From positions 1 through 38,029 of the forward strand of contig CALWKO010000013.1 of the NCBI GenBank assembly GCA_944381275.1: a DNA stretch of 38,029 nucleotides. The letters are read 5' to 3'. Below, piece by piece: positions 8,001-16,444 of the stretch. The notes under the pieces are model-generated. The model was not told where the DNA came from and made no database searches. It saw only the letters and a list, made by a program, of their open reading frames with translations. Numbering within the stretch: position 1 is the first letter of the stretch; each line of letters opens with the position of its first letter. The stretch comes from an uncultured Clostridia bacterium (GTDB taxonomy: Bacteria; Bacillota; Clostridia; Christensenellales; UBA3700). Position numbers and translations under genes: made by a program.

Positions 8001-8818
8001 AGTGGCAGCAGATAAAAAAGAACGAGGGCACCAACCAGATGAGCCTGTTCGATATGTTCGACGACGGATCTGACATCGTGGACGAAATGCCGCGCACCAA
8101 GGAGTACGGCAGGATGCAAAAGCTCATCTACGAAAAGGAAGTGCTGGGCATATACATGTCCGGGCATCCGCTGGAAGACTATGCGGAAAAGTTCAAGGAG
8201 CTAGACTTCAATTTGAGCATGATCCAGCCTCTGCTGCGCTCCGAAGCGAGCGAGGAAGAGCAGGAAGAGAGCGGCGAGGCGATGGACGACGAAGTCAAGG
8301 AGATGATCCGCACTTACGACGGTCAGCGCGTGGTGATAGGCGGCATGCTGCACAACATCGCCACCAAGGTGACCAAGTCCAACGAGCTTATGGCGGTGGG
8401 CAGGCTGGAGGACATGTACGGCACGATAGAAGTCGTCGCCTTCCCCAAGAGCTTTGCCGCCAACCGCGACAACTTCCAAAACGACAAGATAGTGCTCATC
8501 GAAGGCGTGCTCAACGCGGGCGTGGGCAGCACTTCCATCAACGTGCGCAAAGTCACCCCTTGGGCGCTGGACGGCAGCGGCGAGGAGGAAGTTGAGGAGG
8601 ACGCGGACGACCTTTACATCAACGTACGGGACGAGGGCAGGATGGCGGAAGTAAACCGCGCGCTTTCCGAAAGACCGGGGCGCAGCCTCGTCTTTATGCA
8701 GATAAACGGCAAACTCTTCCGCTCAAGCCACACAGTAACGATAAAGCCGGGGCTCATTTACGAGCTGGAGTATATGTTCGGCGAGGGCAGCACGCTGGTG
8801 AGAAAAAGAAAAAAATAA
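5075..8818 (+). CDS. dnaE: DNA polymerase III subunit alpha
   Basis: A 1247-residue replicative C-family DNA polymerase. Residues 1-50 are an added Lys/Glu/Pro-rich tail. The PHP domain then begins with HLHVHTEYSLLDG (about 54-66) and continues with ITDHGNMF. The polymerase core has the catalytic SAPDFDVDF segment (about 442-450), GAGRGSGVSS before it, and YRPGPMD, MVYQEQVM and FNKSHAAAYA further on. An OB fold lies near the C-terminus (QRVVIGGMLHNI). The start is 1 base after the whiA stop, so they are coupled. It lacks the exonuclease insertion of PolC, so it is the DnaE type. The charged N-terminal tail is unusual. Confidence 0.96.
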   Translation: MAETEEKKKKSKKAEEVKEEGAKGEEAQQEEKPKEKKKDPEYPPPPEKVEGFVHLHVHTEYSLLDGAARLLSGKKTPLLDAVWNKGMRAIAITDHGNMFAAYTFQKKAKLHGIKSIIGCEFYTCEDMNMHDRYRNHLLLIAKNNEGYYNLVKLNSLAYTQGFHYKPRIDLKLLKEHSKGLICLSACLAGKIPQLLLANDYEGAKNYAVTLRDMFEEGDFYIELQDHGIEEQKRINPLLVKLAQEIGVKVVATNDAHYIERSEAEMHEVLLCIQTGKTLDDPSRMKFETDQFYIKTPEEMEKLFAWIPEAITSTAEIANKCNVKIARQDLMPPFKPEDGSTPPEYLRKLAYEGLEKRYGTITDEIRERAEYELGIIIKTGFAEYYLIVWDFIHYAKSQGIPVGAGRGSGVSSIIAYAIGITNVDPLKYQLLFERFLNPERVSAPDFDVDFCYERRGEVIDYVIRKYGSEKVCQILALGTMKAKGAIKDVARVYGVPLALVNRTTKAIDNAPDVTLEKVLYPEKNVGKDGEEVKSHYSPEVVDIYNTSDEMHRVIDMALKIEGMPRQCSKHAAGVVICKEVISDYVPLQKNGDDITTQYQKDEVEELGMLKMDFLGLKTLTDVRKAHQYVMEDHGVDVDFSKLGYEDPKVYELISTGETDAVFQLEGAGMKKFMRQLRPENMEDIIAGISLYRPGPMDKIPEYVANKHNPSKIKYAHPLLEPILSNSYGIMVYQEQVMQIVQSLAGFSLGRADLLRRAMGKKKVDIMKAEKEVFLYGCPEVPPTYNKDGSIDKKGQPAVDGCEKRGVPIAVAESIFADMQKFASYAFNKSHAAAYAVLAYETAYYKCYYPIEFIAAVINNRITSADEVEKYLTYLRKYNYEIFPPDINKSFAEFKVENGGLRFGLCGIKGVGMAAMQALVDEREKNGPYKTFNEIFKRLPAGTLNKKLVESLIKAGAFDCFGYNRSALWGVYDTVMAKWQQIKKNEGTNQMSLFDMFDDGSDIVDEMPRTKEYGRMQKLIYEKEVLGIYMSGHPLEDYAEKFKELDFNLSMIQPLLRSEASEEEQEESGEAMDDEVKEMIRTYDGQRVVIGGMLHNIATKVTKSNELMAVGRLEDMYGTIEVVAFPKSFAANRDNFQNDKIVLIEGVLNAGVGSTSINVRKVTPWALDGSGEEEVEEDADDLYINVRDEGRMAEVNRALSERPGRSLVFMQINGKLFRSSHTVTIKPGLIYELEYMFGEGSTLVRKRKK

Positions 8819-8838
8819 TGCAAAGTGCTTGCAAACAA

Positions 8839-8867
8839 TAGTCAAGCGGGAGTATTTTTGATATAAT
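8839..8867 (+). promoter_or_regulatory. Promoter of the phosphofructokinase operon
   Basis: An extended -10, TGATATAAT, has its TATAAT at 8862-8867; a weak -35, TAGTCA (8839-8844), lies 17 bp upstream. It comes right after the dnaE stop and allows the two PFK genes to be expressed independently of replication genes. AAAGGAGA precedes the start codon. Confidence 0.6.
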
Positions 8868-8901
8868 CACTAAGGAACAATGTGGCTCAAAGGAGAAATA
8901 T

Positions 8902-9867
8902 ATGCGTAAAATAGGAGTTCTCACAAGCGGCGGCGACGCCCCGGGCATGAACGCCGCAATCAGGGCGGTCACCCGTTACGCTATATATAAGGGGTTGGAA
9001 GTTTACGGAATCGAGAGGGGTTACACCGGTCTTATCAACAGCGAGATCAAGCAGATGGACAGGCGTGCGGTGTCCGACATCATTCAGCGCGGCGGCACCA
9101 TTTTAAAGACCTCCCGCTCTCCCGAGTTCACCGAGGTGGAGTATCAAAAGATAGCCGCGGAAAACTTGGAAGCTTACGATATAGAAGGGCTCGTGGTCAT
9201 CGGCGGCGACGGCTCTTTCCGCGGAGCTAAGGATTTAACGGATAATTGCGGCATCGTCACCGTGGGCATCCCCGGCACGATAGATAACGACCTTGCCTAC
9301 ACCGACTACACTCTCGGCTTCGATACCGCGGTAAATACCGCGCTTTCGGCAATAAACAATTTGCGCGATACCATGACCTCGCACGAGCGCGTGTGCATAG
9401 TGGAAGTTATGGGCAGGAAGTGCGGCGACATAGCCTTATATGCCGGTTTGGGCGGCGGCGCGGAGGTGATCATCGTGCCCGAAGTGCACAACGACATCGC
9501 TCAAATCGCCAAATCCATCGCCATCAACAAGAGGAAGGGCAAGACTTCCGACATAATCGTGCTCGCAGAGGGCGTGTGCAGGGCGGTGGAGCTCAAGCAG
9601 CAGCTCAAGGACCAGGGCATCACCTCGTCCATCAAGACGACGGAGCTGGGCTATATCCAGCGCGGCGGCGCCCCCACCATGCAGGACAGGATGCTGGCGG
9701 CGCAGTTCGGCGTGAGGGCGGTGGACGTCCTGCTCGCGGGCAAGGGTTCGCGCGTCGTGGGCATAAAGGACAACAAGATAGTGGACGTCGACACCACCGT
9801 GGCGCTTAAAATGGAGCGCGTGTTCAACAAGGAACTCTATGACTGTGCCAGCATACTCGGTATGTAG
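8902..9867 (+). CDS. pfkA: ATP-dependent 6-phosphofructokinase
   Basis: A 321-residue bacterial-type PFK that phosphorylates fructose 6-phosphate at C1, the committed step of glycolysis. The nucleotide loop TSGGDAPGMNAAIRA (8-22) is complete. IGGDGSFRGA (100-109) and PGTIDND (124-130) carry glycines at both donor-discriminating positions, the ATP-type signature. The catalytic Asp is in TIDND. EVMGR and GYIQRGG substrate segments are present. The start is preceded by AAAGGAGA. It is followed 36 bases later by a second PFK of the other donor type. Confidence 0.96.
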   Translation: MRKIGVLTSGGDAPGMNAAIRAVTRYAIYKGLEVYGIERGYTGLINSEIKQMDRRAVSDIIQRGGTILKTSRSPEFTEVEYQKIAAENLEAYDIEGLVVIGGDGSFRGAKDLTDNCGIVTVGIPGTIDNDLAYTDYTLGFDTAVNTALSAINNLRDTMTSHERVCIVEVMGRKCGDIALYAGLGGGAEVIIVPEVHNDIAQIAKSIAINKRKGKTSDIIVLAEGVCRAVELKQQLKDQGITSSIKTTELGYIQRGGAPTMQDRMLAAQFGVRAVDVLLAGKGSRVVGIKDNKIVDVDTTVALKMERVFNKELYDCASILGM

Positions 9868-9903
9868 CACTGCAAATACGAAAACTATTCGGAGGAATAA
9901 CAA

Positions 9904-11157
9904 ATGGAAAAATTGGTAGGAGCTTGCATGTTCGGGCAGTCGGGCGGACCGACTTCCGTTATCAACTCATCCGCCGCAGGCGTGTTCTTGGAGGCAATGA
10001 AGCATGACTGCATCACCGAAATTTACGGTGCGGCGCACGGCATCAGGGGCATACTCGACGAGCAATTCTACGATATGCGCAAAGAAGACGTTGCCGAGCT
10101 CAAATTGCTGAAAAACACCCCGTCTTCCGCTTTGGGCAGCGTGCGCTATAAGCTCAAGTCCGCCGACGTGGACGACACCGACTACAAGAGGCTGCTCGAA
10201 GTATTCAAAAAGTACAACATCCGCTACTTCTTCTATAACGGCGGCAACGACTCCATGGATACCTGCAACAAGGTGAGCAAGTATCTGCAAAAGAGCGGCT
10301 ATGAATGCCGCGTCATGGGCGTTCCCAAGACGATAGACAACGACTTGGACATCACCGATCACTGCCCCGGTTACGGCAGCGCGGCAAAGTACGTCGCCAC
10401 CACCATGATGGAACTCAAGCTGGACGCCAACGTCTACGACACCCCCATGATCACCGTGGCGGAAGTAATGGGCCGTCATGCGGGCTGGCTCACCGCCGCT
10501 TCCGCCTTGGCTTCTTACAAGGGCTTGGGTCCCGACCTCATCTACTTGCCCGAAATCCCCTTTGATACGGATAAGTTCCTCGCCGACGTGGAAAAGACGA
10601 TGGCTAAAACGGGCGGCAAGTGCATGGTCGCCGTTTCCGAAGGCATCTCGGACGCGGACGGCACTTTGATAGCGGAAAAGCTGGGCACCAACCTCGCCAA
10701 GGACAGCTTCGGCCATGCCCAATTGGGCGGCGTGGGCGCAATGCTCTCCAACCTGTGCAAGGCAAAGTTCGGCTGCAAGACGAGGGCAATCGAATTCTCC
10801 CTCATGCAGCGCTGCGGCGCACACCTTGCTTCTAAGGTGGACGTGGAGGAAGCCTTCCGCGCGGGCGCAACCGCCGTCAAGTATGCGGTCAAGGGCACCA
10901 CGGACAAGATGGTCTACTTCAAGCGCGTGATGAAGGACGGCAAATATTCCTGCAAGATGGGCATCATGGACGTAGCTAAAGCTGCGAACACGGAAAAGAA
11001 GGTGCCGCTCAGCTGGATAATCAACGACGGCACCATGCTCTCTCAAGAGTACGTGGACTACGCAATGCCCCTCATCCAAGGCGACTGCAAAGCTCCCCTG
11101 GAAGACGGACTTCCCCGCTTTGCAAAGCTCAAGAAAGTGCTTGCGGAAAAGAAGTAA
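9904..11157 (+). CDS. Diphosphate-dependent phosphofructokinase (PPi type)
   Basis: A 417-residue PFK-family protein. Its donor-site signatures differ from those of its neighbour. GGNDSMDT (113-120) has Asp where ATP enzymes have Gly, and PKTIDND (141-147) has Lys where they have Gly. Both changes are the established marks of PPi-dependent enzymes, which catalyse a reversible reaction between fructose 6-phosphate and fructose 1,6-bisphosphate. The N-terminal FGQSGGPTSVIN and EVMGRHAGW segments are conserved. CGGAGGAATAA supplies a good ribosome binding site. It is cotranscribed with pfkA and ended by a strong terminator. The assignment of PPi use rests on the residues seen; activity is not proven. 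Confidence 0.93.
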   Translation: MEKLVGACMFGQSGGPTSVINSSAAGVFLEAMKHDCITEIYGAAHGIRGILDEQFYDMRKEDVAELKLLKNTPSSALGSVRYKLKSADVDDTDYKRLLEVFKKYNIRYFFYNGGNDSMDTCNKVSKYLQKSGYECRVMGVPKTIDNDLDITDHCPGYGSAAKYVATTMMELKLDANVYDTPMITVAEVMGRHAGWLTAASALASYKGLGPDLIYLPEIPFDTDKFLADVEKTMAKTGGKCMVAVSEGISDADGTLIAEKLGTNLAKDSFGHAQLGGVGAMLSNLCKAKFGCKTRAIEFSLMQRCGAHLASKVDVEEAFRAGATAVKYAVKGTTDKMVYFKRVMKDGKYSCKMGIMDVAKAANTEKKVPLSWIINDGTMLSQEYVDYAMPLIQGDCKAPLEDGLPRFAKLKKVLAEKK

Positions 11158-11181
11158 TCGGCAAATACACGGCAAATACGG

Positions 11182-11207
11182 CGGCGCCTTCGGGCGCCGT
11201 TTTTTTG
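11182..11207 (+). terminator. Intrinsic terminator after the PFK operon
   Basis: CGGCGCC-TTCG-GGCGCCG is a perfect 7-bp stem closed by a stable TTCG tetraloop and followed by eight T residues. It stands 24 bases after the stop of the PPi-type PFK. Confidence 0.95.
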
Positions 11208-11217
11208 CGCACTTACT

Positions 11218-11356
11218 TCACTTTGAAAAAACCGTCAAATTGCAATAAATTCAAAGTGAAACAGGTGATGATTTTTGTCCTGTATAGCTCGATTAATGGC
11301 TGTTTGATGTAATCTACTTAAAAAAACCGTCAAATGACGGTTTATTCAAAGTGAAA
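11218..11356. repeat. Pair of short diverged repeats with inverted-repeat arms
   Basis: ACCGTCAAAT and TTCAAAGTGAAA each occur twice, and both pairs are 95 bp apart (11231/11326 approximately, and 11250/11345). The first copy has perfect 11-bp arms, TTCACTTTGAA (11218-11228) and TTCAAAGTGAA (11250-11260). The second has lost the left arm and instead forms the hairpin AAACCGTC-AAAT-GACGGTTT (11324-11343). They sit between two terminators, in non-coding DNA. They could be remains of a small mobile repeat. Confidence 0.6.
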
Positions 11357-11381
11357 TTTTCGCGCCTTATTGCATAAAAAA

Positions 11382-11406
11382 GCTCCGCCTCTGCGGAGCG
11401 TTTTTT
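11382..11406. terminator. Bidirectional intrinsic terminator
   Basis: GCTCCGC-CTCT-GCGGAGC with A6 on the left and G then T6 on the right gives a hairpin with a T run when read on either strand. It therefore suits the end of the minus-strand DUF1846 gene, whose stop is 25 bases away, and leftover transcription from the PFK side. Confidence 0.9.
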
Positions 11407-11430
11407 ATCGTTTTGCGAAGTAAGGATTTA

Positions 11431-12912
11431 TCAGATGTATAGATCTTTCGAGGCGAACTCCGGTTCGCAGGTGATGTTCACGCCCATCTTGCGCAGCACT
11501 CCCATGTCCGTATCGTTGAGCATGCACGAGCCGTGCGCTTCAAGTCCGCGCAGCTTGGGGAGCATATCCAGCGCGGCTTTCGCCATGGGGTTGGTGGCGG
11601 CGCATATGCTCAGCGCGGTGAGCACGTCATACAAGTTGAGCTTGTCCTTGTCCGCCTTAAATACGTCTTTTTTCAAGCTCTTGATAGGTTCCAGCACCAG
11701 GGGCAGGAGCAGGAGCATATCGTCCGCAATGCCCGCCAGCGCCTTTACGGAGTTGAGCACGCACGCAGAGCACGCCGTCATAAGAGAGGTGGTCCTGCCC
11801 GTGATAAATCTGCCGTCGTCCAGCTGAATTGCAACTGCCGTTTCGCCCGATTGCGCCGCCTTGTCCAGCGCGGGCTGAACCACCTTCCTGTCCTCCAAGG
11901 AGAGCTTGCTTTCGTTCATCAATAGTTTTATGCGCCGGGGCACGGCGGCTTCGCACAGTCCCTGCTTGTAATCGCAAGCCGCCTTATAGTAACGGCGGAT
12001 TATCTCCTGGTTTGCTGCATAGCGCACCGCTTCGTCGTCCGTTATGGCAAAGCCCGCCATATTCACGCCCATGTCGGTGGGGGAGCGGTAGAGGTTTTCA
12101 TCGCCCGTTATCTTGGTGAGTATGGAGCGCACTATCGGGAAGCACTCTATGTCGCGGTTATAGTTGACCGTGGTTATGCCGTAGGCTTCCAAATGGTAGG
12201 GGTCTATCATATTCACGTCGCCCAGGTCTGCGGTGGCGGCTTCGTACGCCACGTTCACGGGGTGCTTTAAGGGGAGATTCCACACGGGGAAGGTCTCGAA
12301 TTTGGCATATCCCGCCTTAACTCCGCGCTTGTATTCGTGATATAGCTGCGAAAGGCAGGTGGCAAGTTTGCCGCTCCCGGGGCCGGGCGCGGTGATGACC
12401 ACGAGCGGTTTGGTAGTTTCTATGTAAGGGTTGGCGCCGTAGCCTTCGTCGCTGACTATGGTGTTCACGTCGGTGGGGTAACCTTTCGTCTTGCGGTGGA
12501 TATACACCTTCTCGCCGCGCCTCTCCAGCTTGCGCACAAAGACGTCCGCCGCCGGCTGCCCTTCGTATTGCGTAACGGTTACGGAATTTATCGAAATGCC
12601 CAGCTTGCGAATCTTGTCGATAAGGCGCAGCACGTCCATATCGTAGGTGATACCGAAGTCAGCGCGTATTTTATTGCGCTCTATGTCGCCCGCGCTCACC
12701 ACAAAGATTATCTCCGTCTTGTCCTTGAGCGCGCGCAATATGTTTATCTTGGCGTTGTAGGCAAAACCGGGCAGCACGCGCGCCGCGTGCATGTCGTCAA
12801 AGAGCTTGCCGCCGAATTCCAAATACAATTTATTGTTGAATTTTTCTATCCTCTGCAGAATTCTTTCCGTCTGCAGCTGCGCGTATAAGTTACTGTCGAA
12901 ACCCTTTTTCAT
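11431..12912 (-). CDS. DUF1846 domain protein
   Basis: A 493-residue cytoplasmic protein that matches the DUF1846 family, which is widespread in Firmicutes and has no settled function. It begins KGFDSNLYAQLQTERILQRI and contains a phosphate-loop-like segment, VVITAPGPGSGKLATCLSQL (about 171-190), recalling P-loop kinases but without a perfect Walker A. The middle has NMIDPYH and MGVNMAGF segments, and the end has a Cys-containing SCMLNDTD stretch. It is a single-gene unit on the minus strand with its own promoter and terminator. The AAAGGA before the ATG at 12912 supports this start. Confidence 0.92.
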   Translation of the reverse strand: MKKGFDSNLYAQLQTERILQRIEKFNNKLYLEFGGKLFDDMHAARVLPGFAYNAKINILRALKDKTEIIFVVSAGDIERNKIRADFGITYDMDVLRLIDKIRKLGISINSVTVTQYEGQPAADVFVRKLERRGEKVYIHRKTKGYPTDVNTIVSDEGYGANPYIETTKPLVVITAPGPGSGKLATCLSQLYHEYKRGVKAGYAKFETFPVWNLPLKHPVNVAYEAATADLGDVNMIDPYHLEAYGITTVNYNRDIECFPIVRSILTKITGDENLYRSPTDMGVNMAGFAITDDEAVRYAANQEIIRRYYKAACDYKQGLCEAAVPRRIKLLMNESKLSLEDRKVVQPALDKAAQSGETAVAIQLDDGRFITGRTTSLMTACSACVLNSVKALAGIADDMLLLLPLVLEPIKSLKKDVFKADKDKLNLYDVLTALSICAATNPMAKAALDMLPKLRGLEAHGSCMLNDTDMGVLRKMGVNITCEPEFASKDLYI

Positions 12913-12943
12913 ATCTTTTTGTCCTTTGAAAACGTCTATTCAT

Positions 12944-12973
12944 ATTCTAGCACAAACGCCGCGCGCGGCGCAA
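12944..12973 (-). promoter_or_regulatory. Promoter of the DUF1846 gene
   Basis: On the minus strand, -35 TTGCGC (12973-12968) and -10 TAGAAT (12949-12944) are 18 bp apart, with TG one base before the -10 (extended -10). The spacer is GC-rich. Confidence 0.5.
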
Positions 12974-13075
12974 CACTTTCCGCAGCCGATTTACGGGTAA
13001 ACTATGCGGCTCCCCCGCCGGCGGTCAACGTAGGGCGGAAAAATCGCAAAAATTGCTACTTGCGGGAAAAGATTA

Positions 13076-13104
13076 TTGAAAAAGCGATATAAATATGCTA
13101 TAAT
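13076..13104 (+). promoter_or_regulatory. Promoter of the restriction-modification cassette
   Basis: TTGAAA (13076-13081) and TATAAT (13099-13104) are 17 bp apart, with an extended -10 TG (TGCTATAAT). The following AAGGGG and ATG at 13151 begin the helicase gene. The in-frame ATG at 13076 overlaps this promoter and is not the start. Confidence 0.75.
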
Positions 13105-13150
13105 TCTATTAAACATACGCGCGGGGCGCGTGCAAGATATAAGGGGCAGA

Positions 13151-16100
13151 ATGGAGTTTATCAATAACAAGAGCGTATTGCTCGGCGACGATTTGAAAAA
13201 GGAGATAAAGCCGGGGAGCAAGCTGCAGATAGCGGCGGGCTGTTTTTCCATATATGCCTATCAGGCGCTTAAAGAGGAGCTGGAGAAGATAGACGAGCTC
13301 AAGCTGCTCTTCACCACGCCCGTACCCACGGGGGAGCACATAAGCGAAAGTGTGAAGAAGGAGCAGCGCGAATTTTACATACCAAAACTTTCCGAGATGG
13401 GCATTTGCGGCACGGAGTTTGAAATAAAGCTGAAAAACAAGATGACGCAAAGGGCGATAGCGCGCGAATGCGCCGATTGGATAAGGCGCAAGGTGCGCAT
13501 AAAGTCGCTTAAAACGGCGGAAACCACCCAACCCATGATAATCGTCACTACCGACAAGGACGTGGTGAGTTACACTCCCGTTGGCGGATTTACCGCGGCG
13601 GATTTGGGCTATGAGAACAATCACAGCAACCTTACATCCATCATGAAGACGGACGGCGGCATGCAGGGCGCTGGCATAGCCATACGCGAAATGTTCGACA
13701 ACTTGTGGGGCAAGGACGAAAAGCTGGAAGACATCACCGAAGAGGTGGTGGATTACATCTCCTCCTGCTACAAGGAGAACGCGCCCGAATTTATCTACTT
13801 TTTGATAATCTACAACATCTTCCGCGAGTTCTTGCACGACCTTGACGAAGATTATATGCCCAACGAAGCCACGGGCTTTAAGAACAGCATCATCTGGAAC
13901 AAGCTCTATAACTTTCAAAAGGACGGGGCGATAGGCATAATCAACAAGTTGGAGCGGTACAACGGCTGCATCCTTGCCGACAGCGTGGGCTTGGGCAAGA
14001 CGTTCACTGCGCTGGCGGTCATGCAATATTATTCGCTCAGGAACAAGTCCATCTTGGTGCTTTGCCCCAAGCGTTTGGAGCAAAACTGGACGCAATATCA
14101 GGGAAACAAGACGACCAACATTTTTTATAAGGACAAGATCAGGTTCGACGTGCTCTTCCACACCGACTTGGGCCGCACGCGCGGCAAAAGCTGCGGCATG
14201 GACCTTGCCACGGTGAATTGGGGCAATTACGATTTGGTGGTGATAGACGAAAGTCACAACTTCCGCAACAACAACTCCGCGCGCAAGGATAAGGACACGC
14301 GTTACGACTTTTTAATGAAGAGGATTATGAAGGACGGGGTGAAGACGAAAGTGCTCATGCTCACCGCCACGCCCGTGAACAATCGCTATAACGACTTAAA
14401 AAATCAATTGCTCCTTGCCTACTGCGGCGACACGGAAGAGATGGGCGAAAAGCTGGAGCTTTCCAAATCCGTGCAGGTGATATTCACCAACGCGCAAAAG
14501 GCTTTTAAGGCGTGGAGCAAGCTCCCCGCGCAGGAGCGGCACGCCAAGGACCTGCTCGACAAGCTGGACATAGACTTTTCAGTGATATTAGACAGCGTCA
14601 CCATCGCCCGCTCGCGCAAGCATATCCGCAAATTTTATAATGTGGAAGATATAGGAGATTTCCCGGAAAGGCTGACGCCGCTCTCCTTCTCGCCCAAGCT
14701 GACGGACGATATGAAGGTGATGACCTATAAGCAGATATACGACAACTTGTTAAATATGACCATGAGCGTATATGCTCCGCTCGCCATGCTCCTTCCTTCG
14801 CGCAGGGAATATTACGAAAAGAAGTACGAAATAGACCTGTCTTCCGAAGATGAGCGCGCCAATTCCTTCGGCCAAGGGCTGGAGCGGCAGCTCAACCGTG
14901 AAAGCGGCATAAAAAAGCTTATGACGATAAACTTGCTTAAAAGGTTGGAAAGCAGCGTGCACGCCTTCCGCCTCACTTTGCAGGCGCTTATCGGCAAAAT
15001 ACGCGAGGGGCTGGAAGCGGTTGCCGATTACGAAAACGGCGACAAAAACCGCACGATAAAAAAGAACATCGCAACCTTTATAGCCGACGCGGACGACGAG
15101 GACTTCGAGCTTTTGCAAGTCACGGATAAAAAGGAGATAGACGTGCGGCTGGACGATATAGATACCGTCACATGGAAGAGGTGCTTGCAGGGCGATTTAC
15201 AGATATTGCTGAAAATATACGACGATATGCAGCGCGTATCGCCGGGGCGTGACGAAAAACTTTCTAAGCTCAAGGACGTGATAGAAGAAAAGATGTCCCA
15301 CCCCATAAACGAGGGCAATAAAAAGGTGCTCATCTTTTCCGCCTTTGCCGATACAGCCGACTATCTTTACGAATCTTTGGCGAATTATATGCGCGTGCGT
15401 TACGGCGTGTATTCCGCCAAGATATGCGGCGGCGGAGATAACAAGACGAACATCGGCGGCTCCGCCAACTCCGATAGGCTGCTTGCCATGTTCTCGCCCG
15501 TTTCCAAGCAAAGGGAGCTCACCTTGCCCGGGGAAAAGGGGGAGATAGATCTGCTCATCGGCACCGATTGCATATCGGAAGGTCAAAACTTGCAAGATTG
15601 CGATATCTGCATAAATTACGACATACATTGGAACCCCGTGCGCATAGTCCAGCGCTTCGGCAGGATAGACAGAATAGGCAGCAAGAACAAAAAAATCCGC
15701 CTCGTCAACTTTTGGCCGGACATATCCCTTGACGAATACATCAACTTGAACAGGCGCGTTTCCGCGCGCATGACGATAGTGAACGCCACCGCCACCGCGG
15801 ACGACAACATCATTGCGGAAGAGGAAAACGAAGAGATGGACTACCGCAAGGAGCAATTAAAAAAGCTGCAGGAAGGGTCCTTGCAGGATTTAGAGGACGT
15901 TGACGGCAACATCTCCATCACCGACTTGGGCTTGAACGATTTTGTAATGGACTTGGCGTCCTACCGCAAGCGGCACGGCGATCCCGCGGGCGTTACTACG
16001 GGGCTTCATGCCGTGGTTAGGGCGGATGAGGAAAAGGGCATTGTGCCCGGCGTTATCTTTGTGCTGCGCAACCGCAACAAGGGCGTGGACGCGAGCAAGC

Positions 16101-16444
16101 AAAACAGGCTTCATCCTTACTACCTCGTGTATGTGGACGGCGAGGGGCGGGTGGTGGATAATCACCTCAACGTAAAAGCTATTTTAGATAAGCTGCGCAC
16201 CGCGTCTAGGGGGGTGAGCGAACCCATCATGCCCCTTTGCAAGGCGTTCAATAAGGAGACGGCGGACGGCGTGAAGATGGAAAAGTATAACAGGCTTCTC
16301 GATTGCGCCGTAGACAGCGTTATTTCCAAGCAGGAAGAAAAGGGCATTCTCTCCTTATTCAAATACGGCAGCAAAGCGGGCGGTTTGAACGTGGACGGCA
16401 TAGACGATTTTGAACTTATCGCCTTTGTGGTGGTGAGGAAGTGA
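13151..16444 (+). CDS. PLD-like / SNF2-type helicase of an R-M cassette
   Basis: A 1097-residue superfamily 2 helicase. Residues about 1-150 look like a phospholipase-D-like N-terminal module (LQIAAGCFSIYAYQALKEEL). The ATPase core has Walker A, DSVGLGKTFTAL (277-288), Walker B DESH (366-369), motif III LTATPVNN, motif V GTDCISEGQNLQ, and motif VI QRFGRIDRIGS. A charged insertion of about 250 residues lies between the two RecA lobes. It is the first gene of a cassette with DUF4391, Mod and Res, and a four-base overlap couples it to DUF4391. From family knowledge, such helicases accompany type III-like systems and probably translocate on or remodel DNA. The exact role is inferred. Confidence 0.88.
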   Translation: MEFINNKSVLLGDDLKKEIKPGSKLQIAAGCFSIYAYQALKEELEKIDELKLLFTTPVPTGEHISESVKKEQREFYIPKLSEMGICGTEFEIKLKNKMTQRAIARECADWIRRKVRIKSLKTAETTQPMIIVTTDKDVVSYTPVGGFTAADLGYENNHSNLTSIMKTDGGMQGAGIAIREMFDNLWGKDEKLEDITEEVVDYISSCYKENAPEFIYFLIIYNIFREFLHDLDEDYMPNEATGFKNSIIWNKLYNFQKDGAIGIINKLERYNGCILADSVGLGKTFTALAVMQYYSLRNKSILVLCPKRLEQNWTQYQGNKTTNIFYKDKIRFDVLFHTDLGRTRGKSCGMDLATVNWGNYDLVVIDESHNFRNNNSARKDKDTRYDFLMKRIMKDGVKTKVLMLTATPVNNRYNDLKNQLLLAYCGDTEEMGEKLELSKSVQVIFTNAQKAFKAWSKLPAQERHAKDLLDKLDIDFSVILDSVTIARSRKHIRKFYNVEDIGDFPERLTPLSFSPKLTDDMKVMTYKQIYDNLLNMTMSVYAPLAMLLPSRREYYEKKYEIDLSSEDERANSFGQGLERQLNRESGIKKLMTINLLKRLESSVHAFRLTLQALIGKIREGLEAVADYENGDKNRTIKKNIATFIADADDEDFELLQVTDKKEIDVRLDDIDTVTWKRCLQGDLQILLKIYDDMQRVSPGRDEKLSKLKDVIEEKMSHPINEGNKKVLIFSAFADTADYLYESLANYMRVRYGVYSAKICGGGDNKTNIGGSANSDRLLAMFSPVSKQRELTLPGEKGEIDLLIGTDCISEGQNLQDCDICINYDIHWNPVRIVQRFGRIDRIGSKNKKIRLVNFWPDISLDEYINLNRRVSARMTIVNATATADDNIIAEEENEEMDYRKEQLKKLQEGSLQDLEDVDGNISITDLGLNDFVMDLASYRKRHGDPAGVTTGLHAVVRADEEKGIVPGVIFVLRNRNKGVDASKQNRLHPYYLVYVDGEGRVVDNHLNVKAILDKLRTASRGVSEPIMPLCKAFNKETADGVKMEKYNRLLDCAVDSVISKQEEKGILSLFKYGSKAGGLNVDGIDDFELIAFVVVRK

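Noticed and set aside
5621..8479. Long antisense frames opposite dnaE, up to 403 codons
   Set aside because: They mirror the GC-ending codon bias of dnaE, and the products have no recognisable motif and are rich in His, Arg and Val typical of shadow frames.
9967..11175. 402-codon antisense frame opposite the PPi-type PFK
   Set aside because: A shadow of a well-supported gene with no start signal or motif.
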